Origin: Paludibacteraceae bacterium
GTDB taxonomy: Bacteria > Bacteroidota > Bacteroidia > Bacteroidales > Paludibacteraceae
Reading direction: 5' to 3'
NCBI GenBank assembly: GCA_017448985.1
Contig: JAFSKL010000017.1
Span: forward strand, 57,599-121,598
Length of the DNA stretch: 64,000 nucleotides
Every line of letters starts with the position of its first letter. Position 1 is the first letter of the stretch. The translations under genes and the position numbers were made by a program. The notes below the pieces were generated by a model that saw only the letters and a program-made list of their open reading frames with translations, was not told the origin of the DNA and ran no database searches. This document shows, piece by piece, positions 39,897 to 48,765 of the stretch.

Positions 39897-40370
39897 TTAC
39901 CAGACAGCCTGAATCAGAGCGACAGTCATGAGACCGCAGGCGATGAGTTTGAGAACCGTGCTGAAAAGGATGCCGATAAAACTACCCCATCCTGCGCGGA
40001 GAGCGTCGTTGAGTTGCTTGCCGCTGATGAGTTCGCCGAGGATAGCACCTACTAACGGACCTAAGATGACGCCTGCGGCACCGAAGAAAAGTCCCACAAA
40101 GACACCTATCGTACTACCCCATACGCCCCATTTAGTGCCACCGTATTTCTTCGTGCCCCATGCCGGAACGATATAGTCCAGCACGAAAATGACAACTGTC
40201 ACAATGCCCCAAATGAGGAGGAACTGCCAGGAGAAATCGATTTTGTCGGTTGCTTGCGCGACCCACAGGCCGGCATATGCAATCGGTGTTCCCGGCAACC
40301 CGGGCACAATACAGCCGATGATGCCTATTAGCATCAGCACAAACGCTATGACTATCAACGTAATATCCAT
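39897..40370 (-). CDS. DUF456 membrane protein (copy 1)
   Basis: The 157-aa product has four to five membrane spans with glycine-rich repeats (FVLMLIGIIGCIVPGLPGTP, TIGVFVGLFFGAAGVILGP, GAILGEL), characteristic of DUF456. Function of the family is unknown. It starts 22 bp after its promoter (TACCTTTG, 40399-40392) and is followed 1 bp later by the fRMsr homologue, so they are one transcript. Confidence 0.88.
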   Translation of the reverse strand: MDITLIVIAFVLMLIGIIGCIVPGLPGTPIAYAGLWVAQATDKIDFSWQFLLIWGIVTVVIFVLDYIVPAWGTKKYGGTKWGVWGSTIGVFVGLFFGAAGVILGPLVGAILGELISGKQLNDALRAGWGSFIGILFSTVLKLIACGLMTVALIQAVW

Positions 40371-40391
40371 AATGGTAAATCAATTTTGCTG

Positions 40392-40399
40392 CAAAGGTA
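40392..40399 (-). promoter_or_regulatory. -7 element of the DUF456 transcript
   Basis: Minus strand TACCTTTG; the -33 side overlaps a (T)GTCATTT repeat and is weak. Confidence 0.65.
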
Positions 40400-40406
40400 C
40401 GAAAAA

Positions 40407-40432
40407 ATTTTGTCATTTGGTCATTTTGTCAT
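40407..40432. repeat. 7/8-bp GTCATTT repeat
   Basis: TTTTGTCA, TTTGGTCA, TTTTGTCA between the DUF456 promoter and the end of the 2410-aa gene. Confidence 0.7.
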
Positions 40433-43400
40433 CTGACCCATTTGCCTGTAGCGTCGTAGATCTTATCGCCGACGAGGATGTAGATCTGTCCGTCATAGAG
40501 GATTTTCTGAATGCTGCCTTCTGCATGCAGAATGCTCTCTATACCCTCGTCCAAGTCTTTGCGGTTAACCACATTGGAGCGACCGGATAGCTCGGCTTGC
40601 GGAGCACGATTCACATCTTTGGCAGGAGCCGCAGCGCCAGAAGAGAGCACATACTCAATCGCATAATAAGGCTGTGCATCTACCGGCGTCTGGTCGGTAA
40701 ACGAGGTGTTGGAGGCCGCTACGACTGCTATCTGCGCGAGGTTGGCAGGTGCCTCGCCGCGCAGGATGCGATATGCACTGACGGACGCACCCGCGTACTC
40801 GTTCCAAATGAGGTTGAAAGTGCCATTCATCACGCCGCGGTTGATAGTCATATGGACGGTCTTATGAATCGCACTTTCCGGCGATTCTTCACCGTTGGCC
40901 ATCACGCCTGTGAGGTAGTAGCGCTCGGCTTTCTGCGTAGCGTCCGAATAGGCATCGGTGAACGAAGCGCTTTCGGCATTGGCCGAACCGATGAGTTGGA
41001 AGTCATTGAGCGCGTTACCCTCTTTGTACACATTGACGGTAGCAAAAGCCTCCGCGTTCGTCCATGAGAGCACGTTATGCCCGTTAGCATCGGTGGTGAC
41101 GAGCGTGAGCGTCGGGATAGCAGTATTTGCCAATACGGTAACATCACTATAGAAATAGGTCTCGCAACCGTTAGCGTTCGTCACATGCAGATAAAGTTCT
41201 ACCTGATGTCCTACGAGCGACTTGTCGGTATAATCGCTCCTATAGTACGCGGTAATGTTCAGTCCTTGTGCGATCAAACGGTAGTCATAGGAGACGAAGA
41301 CACTGGTTGACGGCAACAGAATGCCGTAGTGGTCTACCGGATAGAGTTCGCTTCCGTCGATAGATACATACCATTGGTATTCGATACCATCGGGCACGGA
41401 AGCGGACGCAGTAATTCCTTCATATAGCACGGTAGGCAGCGTTACCTCCAACTCCTTCGGATCATCGATTGTGGTTGTTGCCGTATATGTCTGCCCGCCC
41501 AGCGTGAGCGTGATAGTCTTCTCGCCGCTTGTGGTCCAAACGACCGTGTAAGGACCGAAACCGCTACCTGTAGCCTGACCGCCGTCCCAGTTCCAAACAG
41601 GCGTTCCGGTCGTCTCAGCGCCGCGGTAGGAGACGGTGACGTCATCATTAGCGCAGGCCGATTCAGGAACTTCAATAGGATTGCGTATCACGGTCGTGAC
41701 GAGTTGCTCGCTAAAGAGCGAGAGACGGTTCTGGAGGTCAAGCGCCTGAAGGCTGATCTCATAGTTAGCATTACTGAGGTAAGAGGTCGGGATAAGGAAC
41801 TGTGTAGCGTGGATATACGCATAGTCCGGCATATAGGCCGCATTGGCATTCATGCCGTTTTGCGGGCTGATGAGATAGGTGGCAGCACCTTGTTCCTTTA
41901 CCGCCAGATTATACCGCATGAGTGCTGCCGGTGTATGGTCGTCTTTGGCGGCATCCCATTCGATGAGCAGACCTTCGTCTGTCAGCGAGGCACGGACGTT
42001 CGCCGGTGCCGCGGGGCGTTCGTCACTCTGCGCTGCCAGCGAATAGAGCGTACTGCCGGCAAGAAGCACATGTTCATCGGGTGCCAAGTAAAAGTCTTTT
42101 GCATAAATGTCAACTAACTTAGGTTGCAGGAATCCGTGACTAAGCAGGCCTTCTTCGCCCATATACCATACATAAACGCCTTGCCCGCCTTCTCCTTCTG
42201 CCGGGTTCAAGGTACGTGCCATCAGGTCCAAGTGCCCGTTGTTGTCTATATCCGTGAGACGTATAGCATCCGTTATATTCTGACTGTTCGGCAGCGTTTC
42301 GGGTGCAGAGAAGGTGTTGTTGGCATTGTTCCAAAGGATATAGCTTTCCGCGTTTTCGGTGTTGAGAGAAACGATGAGGTCTTGGAATCCATCCCCATTA
42401 AAGTCCGCCAAATGACATTTATCCGTATTGAGTTGCAGCGGTGAAACAAAGGGGATAAGCGCGTACTCAAAACGTCCGTTTCCGCGATTGAAGAAGACAG
42501 TGAGACCGCTCCATGTATCCGTATTTGAATAGAGGGAAGCGAAGTCTGTCCAACCGTCATGGTCAAAGTCGGCAGTAAAGACCGCAGCATGATTCTCAAG
42601 AATCTGACCAAATAGTTCCTGTTGTGTCGTAGCCTTCAGTTTCTGTTCCTCCAATGAGCCGTCTTCCGCAAAATTGATCACATAGTGCTCATACATCGGA
42701 TGCTGGTAGAAGATGGTCGGACGGCCGGAGTGCAAGAAGTCCTCGTCATTTAAGGTATAGTACTCGTATAGCTCCTTGTTCTCTTTCCACCATGTGCCGA
42801 AAAGCATTTTGAGCGTATTGTTGTCTTCTCGTGCCGTCAACGCGGCGCCATTAGGTGCATGCAGCAGTTGAGCGAACTTTTGCTTAAATTCGATAGTCAT
42901 GAGCAGATCTACGTGTCCGTCACGGTTCCAATCCAACCATCGGATCTCATCCGTATAATTAAAACGTTCCCCGTCGGAAAGGATGTTGGTGTTCCATAGA
43001 CCGGCTGCTTTCTGGAATATCTTATCCTTATTTCCCGTTTGTACGGTGAGGGAATAGTTGTTTCCTGCGTCATAGTCACCCAACATAATGCCGTCCAGCC
43101 GACCGTCGTAGTTAAAGTCCGCCAAAGGCTGTGCGAGAGCAGAGAAGACAGAACGGTTTGATTCATCGTAGATGTTTTCCACGACCACAGTACCCAAACC
43201 GGCAGGCAGTACGACGAGTGTCTTGGAAGCCGAAACCGTCTGAGCGTCCGGAGCGATGACGGTATGTTTGATAGTCTTCTCACCGGGTGTTGGGAACGTC
43301 AAATGGAGATATGATCCGTCACGAAGCAGTTTGCCGTCCGCGTACTCCCATTGGTGCTTGTAGCCTTCGGGCAAAGACGTATAATAGACTTTCACCGACT

Positions 43401-46400
43401 CTCCGAACGCTATCTTATCGCTGGAAAGGGAGAAGTCCGCAGACAGGTTATTGTGCTTGACGGTGGATTCAGCTGACCACGCAGAGCCGCTATGTTGTGC
43501 ATCGATGGCCTGTACAGCGACATAGATCGTTGAAGGGCTGTACGAGCGCAGATCGATGGTGTAGGAGTGAAGTTTGCCCATGTTGCCGTCGAGGAAGTTG
43601 CGACGTGAACCGTCTTTGTTCGCGTGCGCTGCAAGGATGTCATTTCCTCCGGCAGTCGTGCCTATACGCAGGGCATAGGTGAGGTCGCTGACAACTGTCT
43701 CGTTGTCCGAACCGTTACCCCATGTGACTGTCAGAAGACCGTCTTTGTACTCCAATGTAGGAGCAGAGGGAGCCGTCGGACGGGTGTTGGAAACAGCCGT
43801 CTTCATCGTGTAAAGCTCCGTAAAGGAGACGCTGACATCAGATACCCAGATGTCCATCTTGCCGTCATTATCCAAGTCCTCCACGTGGATGCGAGCATTG
43901 GAGAGGAACTCATACATGGGTTGGGGCTCCGACGAGTTGTTATAGATATAGAACGAATACAGGCGTTGCGGTGCGGCAAGCGAATTGTTCTTATTGCCTT
44001 GCAGCCAGACGACTTCTACTTCACTACTCGACTCACTCGCTACCGTGACTTCGGAGCGGAAAGCCAAGATGTCCATATATCCGTCGCCGTCTATATCCTG
44101 ACACGCCGAGAAGAGGAGGTTACCGTAACTCTGCTCGGGTTGCTGCGTGAAGTGTCCTTGCCCATCGTTGAGGAAGAAACAAGTGTAGGCATAGCCCGTG
44201 GCATTTGTGGCAGCAGAGAAAGTAGCTAAGATATCGACGTCTCCGTCATGGTCGAAGTCATAACAGTATAGACGGTCGTCCACCGTGGCGTTCTGATAGA
44301 GCACCGTAGAGACGAAAGTGTTCTTTTCCTTATCGTAAATAGCGGTATAGAGTCTGGCTCCGGGGAAGATAAAGTCCGTTACCCCGTCTCCGTTGAGGTC
44401 CACGGGACCAACTGTTCCGTTCGTCTGCGTCCATACCCATTTGCCGTTGTCCATGTTGGTGTAGATGATGCCAGTCGCCTCATCGATGAGGTCCATTAGT
44501 CCGTCTCCGTTCATATCGATGGCCTTGGTGGGTACATGAACCTTAGTGCCGATACCGGGTGCCCGACGCGGAGCATAAGCCAGGCACGCTCCGCCTAACT
44601 GAAGGGTATAGGTATAGCGCGATACATCGCCTAAGGAATAGTCCTGCGGGTTGTTGTACTGGTCACGTTCTTCCGGCGTCATCTGCGCCACGAACTCACT
44701 CCACGTCATTGCTTGCATCTGTTCCTTTTGGAACGAACCGTCCGACAGCTGGTACATGATAGTGCCGTAGTAGGAATAACCGGTTGTGAAGTCGGCAATC
44801 TTGTCAAGCAGCATATAATCCGGCCGTCCGTCACGGTTGAGGTCCATGTTCGTCACCGCTATCGCTTCGTCTATCTTCGTGTAGCCGTCTGCCTGGCTCA
44901 TAAAGACACTACCCAACGTGGTTACATCTGTCTTGCCGTCTTGGTTGACGTCCTCGAAATACAAAACTCTCTCATCAAAACCAGTGTTCGCCATGCCGCT
45001 ACCGAGCTTCTCCCGCTCGCTGAACAGCTGCGAGGCATCGCCGCTTGCCCATATCGTAAACCGGTAATCCTCAACCTCCTCTCCCATAGACTCTGTGCTG
45101 AATGATACAATCTGTTTGAGTCCGTTGCCGGAGAAGTCGTATAGCAGCGCGGCATCCGGTGCCTGACCATAGAAAAGGATTCTGTCTTCACTTTCCTTCG
45201 CTTTGCCGAGGTATGCCAAATGACCGTTGGCAACCACTTCCTGACTATAGTAATAATAGTAACCGAAATCAATATCTTCACGCGCGTAGGTACCAAAGAC
45301 ATAAACCGTGTCGCCTTGCTCCAACTGGAGATGGTTGGCAAACGATTGTCCATTGACACCCAAAATATGAGCACCGTAGGCTACCGGCTGGTTGTTCTCC
45401 CAGTCATTCTCTCCGTCCTCAGAGAAGCGGAAAGTCAGTTTGCCGCCTTCTTCCAACTTGGTAACCACATCATGAACAATACCTTTCACAATAACTTGTG
45501 TGCCATAATCCCAGCGGTGTTCCTCTGTCCAGCTAACCCACTGCGGAACGGTCATAATGTCCGGAGAGTTCTTGTCAAACGCATATTGCGCCTGAATGGT
45601 CTGCGACTCCGTGATATTGGTCAGCGGCGCACTCCAACCGGTAAAGGTGTAGTATGTAACCGCCGGCGGTGTAGGAGCCGTCGCTGTACCGCCAATGGGA
45701 ACGAACTGGCTTTCAATCGTGTCCCCTTTGGCATCAAGGAAGGTGACCTCCACATGACCTGCCGGAATATAATGGCAGTCCTCAATAGTATTCCAAGTCG
45801 GCCGAATCGTCATGTTGCAGCGAACATTGGTAAACGCCTTGTCCCAACCGGCAAAAGCCAAGCAATAATTCTCATGTTTCGGATCAGCAGGAGCTACGGC
45901 ACTCTCTCCGGGCAAAACAGTTTGCGTACTCAAAGGCTTGTCGTTTGCATCCAAGAATTCTACGGTAAAATAATCTATGTGCCGGCACAAGGAAGCGATG
46001 GAGACGATGCGAAAAGCACTGCCATAGATGGCCAGGCTGTCTGTCTCACCGGTCCAAATAACATCCACTCCGTCCTGCACTGCCGAACCGCTTGACCACT
46101 CGAATCCGGCTAACGAAGATGCAGAGTGCTCATTCGGACACCTTATCTTTAACTTGTAGAAATAGTTCGGATTTAATATGATAATCCGACATCCTCCTGT
46201 GAATATCAGTGATGATTCCTCATCGTTATATAAAGGAGCGCGGGTTGCATACAGTGTATATCCATCTTTCGTAAAAGTGATCTTACCCGTCTCCGCCCAT
46301 TCGGTAGCAGTCAGCGAGAATATCTGTTTCGGACTATACACCGGATGAACCGTCAAATCCGTTGTGATGTGACTGAAATCGGTAACATCCCAACCCACAA

Positions 46401-47661
46401 ACTCCATACAATCGTCCTCGGAGTCAGGACCGGCAGGTATGTTTGTCAAGCTCTTGCCTTCGAGAACGGTTTCACGCACGATCTCCTGTCCGTTTTCATC
46501 CAGGAAGACAACAACAAACGACTCCTCCTGATTGTCGTTCTTGTCGCAGATAATGGTGATGTCCATCAATTCGCAATTATAATACGCCCATAAACTGCTT
46601 CCCTCTATCTTGTCGAAAGTGAAGGTTACAGCGGTTGTGCTGCCGGTCCACACAAGGGAGTTCTCCTGCTTGACCACCTTACCTTTGTCAGAAGAAGCCG
46701 GACTCTCCGCACAATAATGCTGATCATTGCCCTCAACACTGCATTTTAGCTCTGTGAAATTCAGTATGATCTTATGAATCTTGCAGTCAGCGGTGAACGT
46801 GAGGGTGTTGTTTTGCCTCAATGCAAGGAGTTTGTCAGACCAATTAGACGTAAATTGCAGGGTGTTATTATTTGCCCCGCTGCTTATTTGCACTGTCTTG
46901 CCTTTTTCTGTATAGTCCGCCAGTTCGAAGGATTCAAAATATTCCAATTCGTTGTACTCGCGGATTTCCTCTGCGGTCATGATCACGGTGTCGTTCAGCA
47001 CCGACTTGTCATAATCATACAACGCCTGCACGGTCATGTCCTCCGTGACGTTGCTGAAATCGGCGCTCCAACCGACAAAGAACATCCCCACGACGGTTGG
47101 TGGCGTCGGTGCTGTAGCTCCCTTGCCGGCAGCCACACTCTCCGTCTTCAAGACCTTGCCGTCAATATCCACAAACGTCACCGTGAAGGTCTGGTTCACC
47201 GATTGGAGTGTGAAGGCGAATGATGCGAAAGTCTCTGCGCCGGTGAACGTCACCGACAGGCTCGTTGCCGAACCCGTCCAGTCCACCTGTTTGCTGTTTC
47301 CGCTGTTCACAGCGGCTTCGCCGGACGACCATTCATTGCCAGCCAGACGCGTTGCCTGCGCGTTAGCACCGCCTACTGTGAACGAAGCCGTACTCAATCT
47401 GTAGTCCTCCGACACGGTGATCGTCATCGTGTTACCGGCTACTGCTGCCATCGTGCTCTGCGTGCTGTTCCAACTCGGGGCACTCTCACCGCTACCCTGC
47501 GCCAAGACAATGGTCACACCGTCTTTCGTGTAACTCGTCACGGCGTCGCCATTATCCAGACCTTGCGCCGTAGCCCATTCGCTCGCGCTGATCGTCACTG
47601 TTGCTGCCTGCATCACCGCTACCATCAGTAGCGCCGATGCCATGAGTAAGAATTTTTTCAT
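40429..47661 (-). CDS. Giant secreted protein with InlB-type and FG-GAP repeats (copy 1)
   Basis: The 2410-aa product has a signal peptide (1-19, ending MQAA). The N-terminal third holds four Listeria-Bacteroides (InlB B-type) repeats, each with a VTF(V/L)D start and F(V/T/A)GW centre (starting near residues 155, 385, 570 and 645). The middle carries many FG-GAP/VCBS-like units with calcium-binding DxNxDGxxD loops (for example DLNRDGRPD, DMNGDGLMD, DIDGDGYMD, DFNYDGRLD, DFNGDGFQD), at least eleven in two blocks. Fibronectin-like (PSAPTLEYKDGLLTVTW) and PKD-like domains are interspersed. It ends with ILYDGQIYILVGDKIYDATG, similar to the secreted endonuclease. It is probably a surface adhesin or a carbohydrate-interacting scaffold; no catalytic domain was recognised. 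Confidence 0.88.
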   Translation of the reverse strand: MKKFLLMASALLMVAVMQAATVTISASEWATAQGLDNGDAVTSYTKDGVTIVLAQGSGESAPSWNSTQSTMAAVAGNTMTITVSEDYRLSTASFTVGGANAQATRLAGNEWSSGEAAVNSGNSKQVDWTGSATSLSVTFTGAETFASFAFTLQSVNQTFTVTFVDIDGKVLKTESVAAGKGATAPTPPTVVGMFFVGWSADFSNVTEDMTVQALYDYDKSVLNDTVIMTAEEIREYNELEYFESFELADYTEKGKTVQISSGANNNTLQFTSNWSDKLLALRQNNTLTFTADCKIHKIILNFTELKCSVEGNDQHYCAESPASSDKGKVVKQENSLVWTGSTTAVTFTFDKIEGSSLWAYYNCELMDITIICDKNDNQEESFVVVFLDENGQEIVRETVLEGKSLTNIPAGPDSEDDCMEFVGWDVTDFSHITTDLTVHPVYSPKQIFSLTATEWAETGKITFTKDGYTLYATRAPLYNDEESSLIFTGGCRIIILNPNYFYKLKIRCPNEHSASSLAGFEWSSGSAVQDGVDVIWTGETDSLAIYGSAFRIVSIASLCRHIDYFTVEFLDANDKPLSTQTVLPGESAVAPADPKHENYCLAFAGWDKAFTNVRCNMTIRPTWNTIEDCHYIPAGHVEVTFLDAKGDTIESQFVPIGGTATAPTPPAVTYYTFTGWSAPLTNITESQTIQAQYAFDKNSPDIMTVPQWVSWTEEHRWDYGTQVIVKGIVHDVVTKLEEGGKLTFRFSEDGENDWENNQPVAYGAHILGVNGQSFANHLQLEQGDTVYVFGTYAREDIDFGYYYYYSQEVVANGHLAYLGKAKESEDRILFYGQAPDAALLYDFSGNGLKQIVSFSTESMGEEVEDYRFTIWASGDASQLFSEREKLGSGMANTGFDERVLYFEDVNQDGKTDVTTLGSVFMSQADGYTKIDEAIAVTNMDLNRDGRPDYMLLDKIADFTTGYSYYGTIMYQLSDGSFQKEQMQAMTWSEFVAQMTPEERDQYNNPQDYSLGDVSRYTYTLQLGGACLAYAPRRAPGIGTKVHVPTKAIDMNGDGLMDLIDEATGIIYTNMDNGKWVWTQTNGTVGPVDLNGDGVTDFIFPGARLYTAIYDKEKNTFVSTVLYQNATVDDRLYCYDFDHDGDVDILATFSAATNATGYAYTCFFLNDGQGHFTQQPEQSYGNLLFSACQDIDGDGYMDILAFRSEVTVASESSSEVEVVWLQGNKNNSLAAPQRLYSFYIYNNSSEPQPMYEFLSNARIHVEDLDNDGKMDIWVSDVSVSFTELYTMKTAVSNTRPTAPSAPTLEYKDGLLTVTWGNGSDNETVVSDLTYALRIGTTAGGNDILAAHANKDGSRRNFLDGNMGKLHSYTIDLRSYSPSTIYVAVQAIDAQHSGSAWSAESTVKHNNLSADFSLSSDKIAFGESVKVYYTSLPEGYKHQWEYADGKLLRDGSYLHLTFPTPGEKTIKHTVIAPDAQTVSASKTLVVLPAGLGTVVVENIYDESNRSVFSALAQPLADFNYDGRLDGIMLGDYDAGNNYSLTVQTGNKDKIFQKAAGLWNTNILSDGERFNYTDEIRWLDWNRDGHVDLLMTIEFKQKFAQLLHAPNGAALTAREDNNTLKMLFGTWWKENKELYEYYTLNDEDFLHSGRPTIFYQHPMYEHYVINFAEDGSLEEQKLKATTQQELFGQILENHAAVFTADFDHDGWTDFASLYSNTDTWSGLTVFFNRGNGRFEYALIPFVSPLQLNTDKCHLADFNGDGFQDLIVSLNTENAESYILWNNANNTFSAPETLPNSQNITDAIRLTDIDNNGHLDLMARTLNPAEGEGGQGVYVWYMGEEGLLSHGFLQPKLVDIYAKDFYLAPDEHVLLAGSTLYSLAAQSDERPAAPANVRASLTDEGLLIEWDAAKDDHTPAALMRYNLAVKEQGAATYLISPQNGMNANAAYMPDYAYIHATQFLIPTSYLSNANYEISLQALDLQNRLSLFSEQLVTTVIRNPIEVPESACANDDVTVSYRGAETTGTPVWNWDGGQATGSGFGPYTVVWTTSGEKTITLTLGGQTYTATTTIDDPKELEVTLPTVLYEGITASASVPDGIEYQWYVSIDGSELYPVDHYGILLPSTSVFVSYDYRLIAQGLNITAYYRSDYTDKSLVGHQVELYLHVTNANGCETYFYSDVTVLANTAIPTLTLVTTDANGHNVLSWTNAEAFATVNVYKEGNALNDFQLIGSANAESASFTDAYSDATQKAERYYLTGVMANGEESPESAIHKTVHMTINRGVMNGTFNLIWNEYAGASVSAYRILRGEAPANLAQIAVVAASNTSFTDQTPVDAQPYYAIEYVLSSGAAAPAKDVNRAPQAELSGRSNVVNRKDLDEGIESILHAEGSIQKILYDGQIYILVGDKIYDATGKWVR

Positions 47662-47701
47662 ATGAATGTGTATTATGTTTCTATCAAAACCTTTGCGGCC
47701 G

Positions 47702-47733
47702 CAAAGGTACTGCTTTTTTTTGACATGTGCAAA
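47702..47733 (-). promoter_or_regulatory. Promoter of the 2410-aa gene
   Basis: Minus strand TTTGCACATGTC (-33) and TACCTTTG (47709-47702) with 20-bp spacing; a GCGGCCGC sequence follows at the expected start. Confidence 0.82.
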
Positions 47734-47792
47734 TTTTTTGGGGAGATTTTATTTTTTTGCGTCAAAATCTTGTACAATTGAGGAAATTGTTG

Positions 47793-47800
47793 TAAATTTG
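47793..47800 (+). promoter_or_regulatory. -7 element of the EamA-type gene
   Basis: TAAATTTG with CTTGTACAATTG about 20 bp upstream; divergent from the giant gene. Confidence 0.7.
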
Positions 47801-47845
47801 CAGTCGATTTTAAAAAGTGAGTTCAGAAGAAGACAGGTAACGGTT

Positions 47846-48757
47846 ATGTGGATTGTGTTGGCGTTTATATCGGCTCTGTGCCTGGGATGCTATGATGTGA
47901 GCAAGAAGATAGCCCTGAGCGAGAACAAAGTGGTGGATGTGCTGACTATCAGCGTGTGCGTGTCGGCGGTGGTGCTTTCCGTTCCGTTAGTTCTCTCTCG
48001 GCTATGTCCCGAAGCGATGGGCGCAAGCTATTTCCATGTGCCGCATTTGGACGGCATCGCTCATCTGTTTACGCTGCTCAAATCGCTGATCGTGCTGAGT
48101 AGTTGGGTGTTCGGGTACATATCGCTCAAACATCTGCCTATCTCCGTGGTCAGTCCAATGCAGGCGACACGGCCTATGTGGACATTGGTCGGCGCTTTGC
48201 TCATCTTCCAGGAACAGCTGAACACATGGCAATGGGTAGGCGTACTGTTAGCGTTGGGCAGTATCTTTGCGTTCTCGATGGGCAATCATCGGAATAAACC
48301 GAATACGCAGATCACCGAGGATAAACGGTACTACATTTGCCTGGCGTTGGCGATTCTGTTAGGCGCTTGTTCCGGCCTGTACGACAAGTATCTGATGCGG
48401 CGGTACGACCATAATGCCGTGCAAGTGTATTACACGATCTATCAGGCGATTTTGATGCTCATTACATGGACGGTGGTAAGGAAATTAAAAATGAAAAATG
48501 AAAAATTAAAAATTAATAAAATGGGCGTTATCGTGATGATAAGCCTATTTCTAATCATATCGGACAATGTCTATATGCTGTCGCTGCGCGATCCGGATTC
48601 GATGATAGCCGTGGTGAGTACGATTCGTCGCGGCGGTGCGATCATCGGTTTTGCGTACGGCTTACTCTTCCTAAAAGAAACCGACCCTGCACGCAAGATA
48701 TGGTGCATGGTCGGAATCCTTGCGGGTCTGATATGCCTCGCTCTCGGCTCATTTTAG
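47846..48757 (+). CDS. EamA-type (DMT superfamily) transporter (copy 1, complete)
   Basis: The 303-aa product has about ten membrane spans in two repeats, as in drug/metabolite transporters: FISALCLGCYDVSKKIAL at the start, VFGYISLKHLPISVVSPM, and ILAGLICLALGSF at the end. The ATG at 47846 follows the promoter; the upstream in-frame extension crosses it. A period-7 repeat (48482-48521) inserts a lysine-rich KLKMKNEKLKINKMG loop between the two repeats. Substrate unknown. The second copy in the window has eight coding differences in its first 90 codons. Confidence 0.87.
   Translation: MWIVLAFISALCLGCYDVSKKIALSENKVVDVLTISVCVSAVVLSVPLVLSRLCPEAMGASYFHVPHLDGIAHLFTLLKSLIVLSSWVFGYISLKHLPISVVSPMQATRPMWTLVGALLIFQEQLNTWQWVGVLLALGSIFAFSMGNHRNKPNTQITEDKRYYICLALAILLGACSGLYDKYLMRRYDHNAVQVYYTIYQAILMLITWTVVRKLKMKNEKLKINKMGVIVMISLFLIISDNVYMLSLRDPDSMIAVVSTIRRGGAIIGFAYGLLFLKETDPARKIWCMVGILAGLICLALGSF
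48482..48521. repeat. Period-7 repeat inside the EamA gene
   Basis: AAAAATG, AAAAATG, AAAAATT, AAAAATT, in frame, in the central cytoplasmic loop. Confidence 0.82.
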
Positions 48758-48765
48758 CGCCTAAA

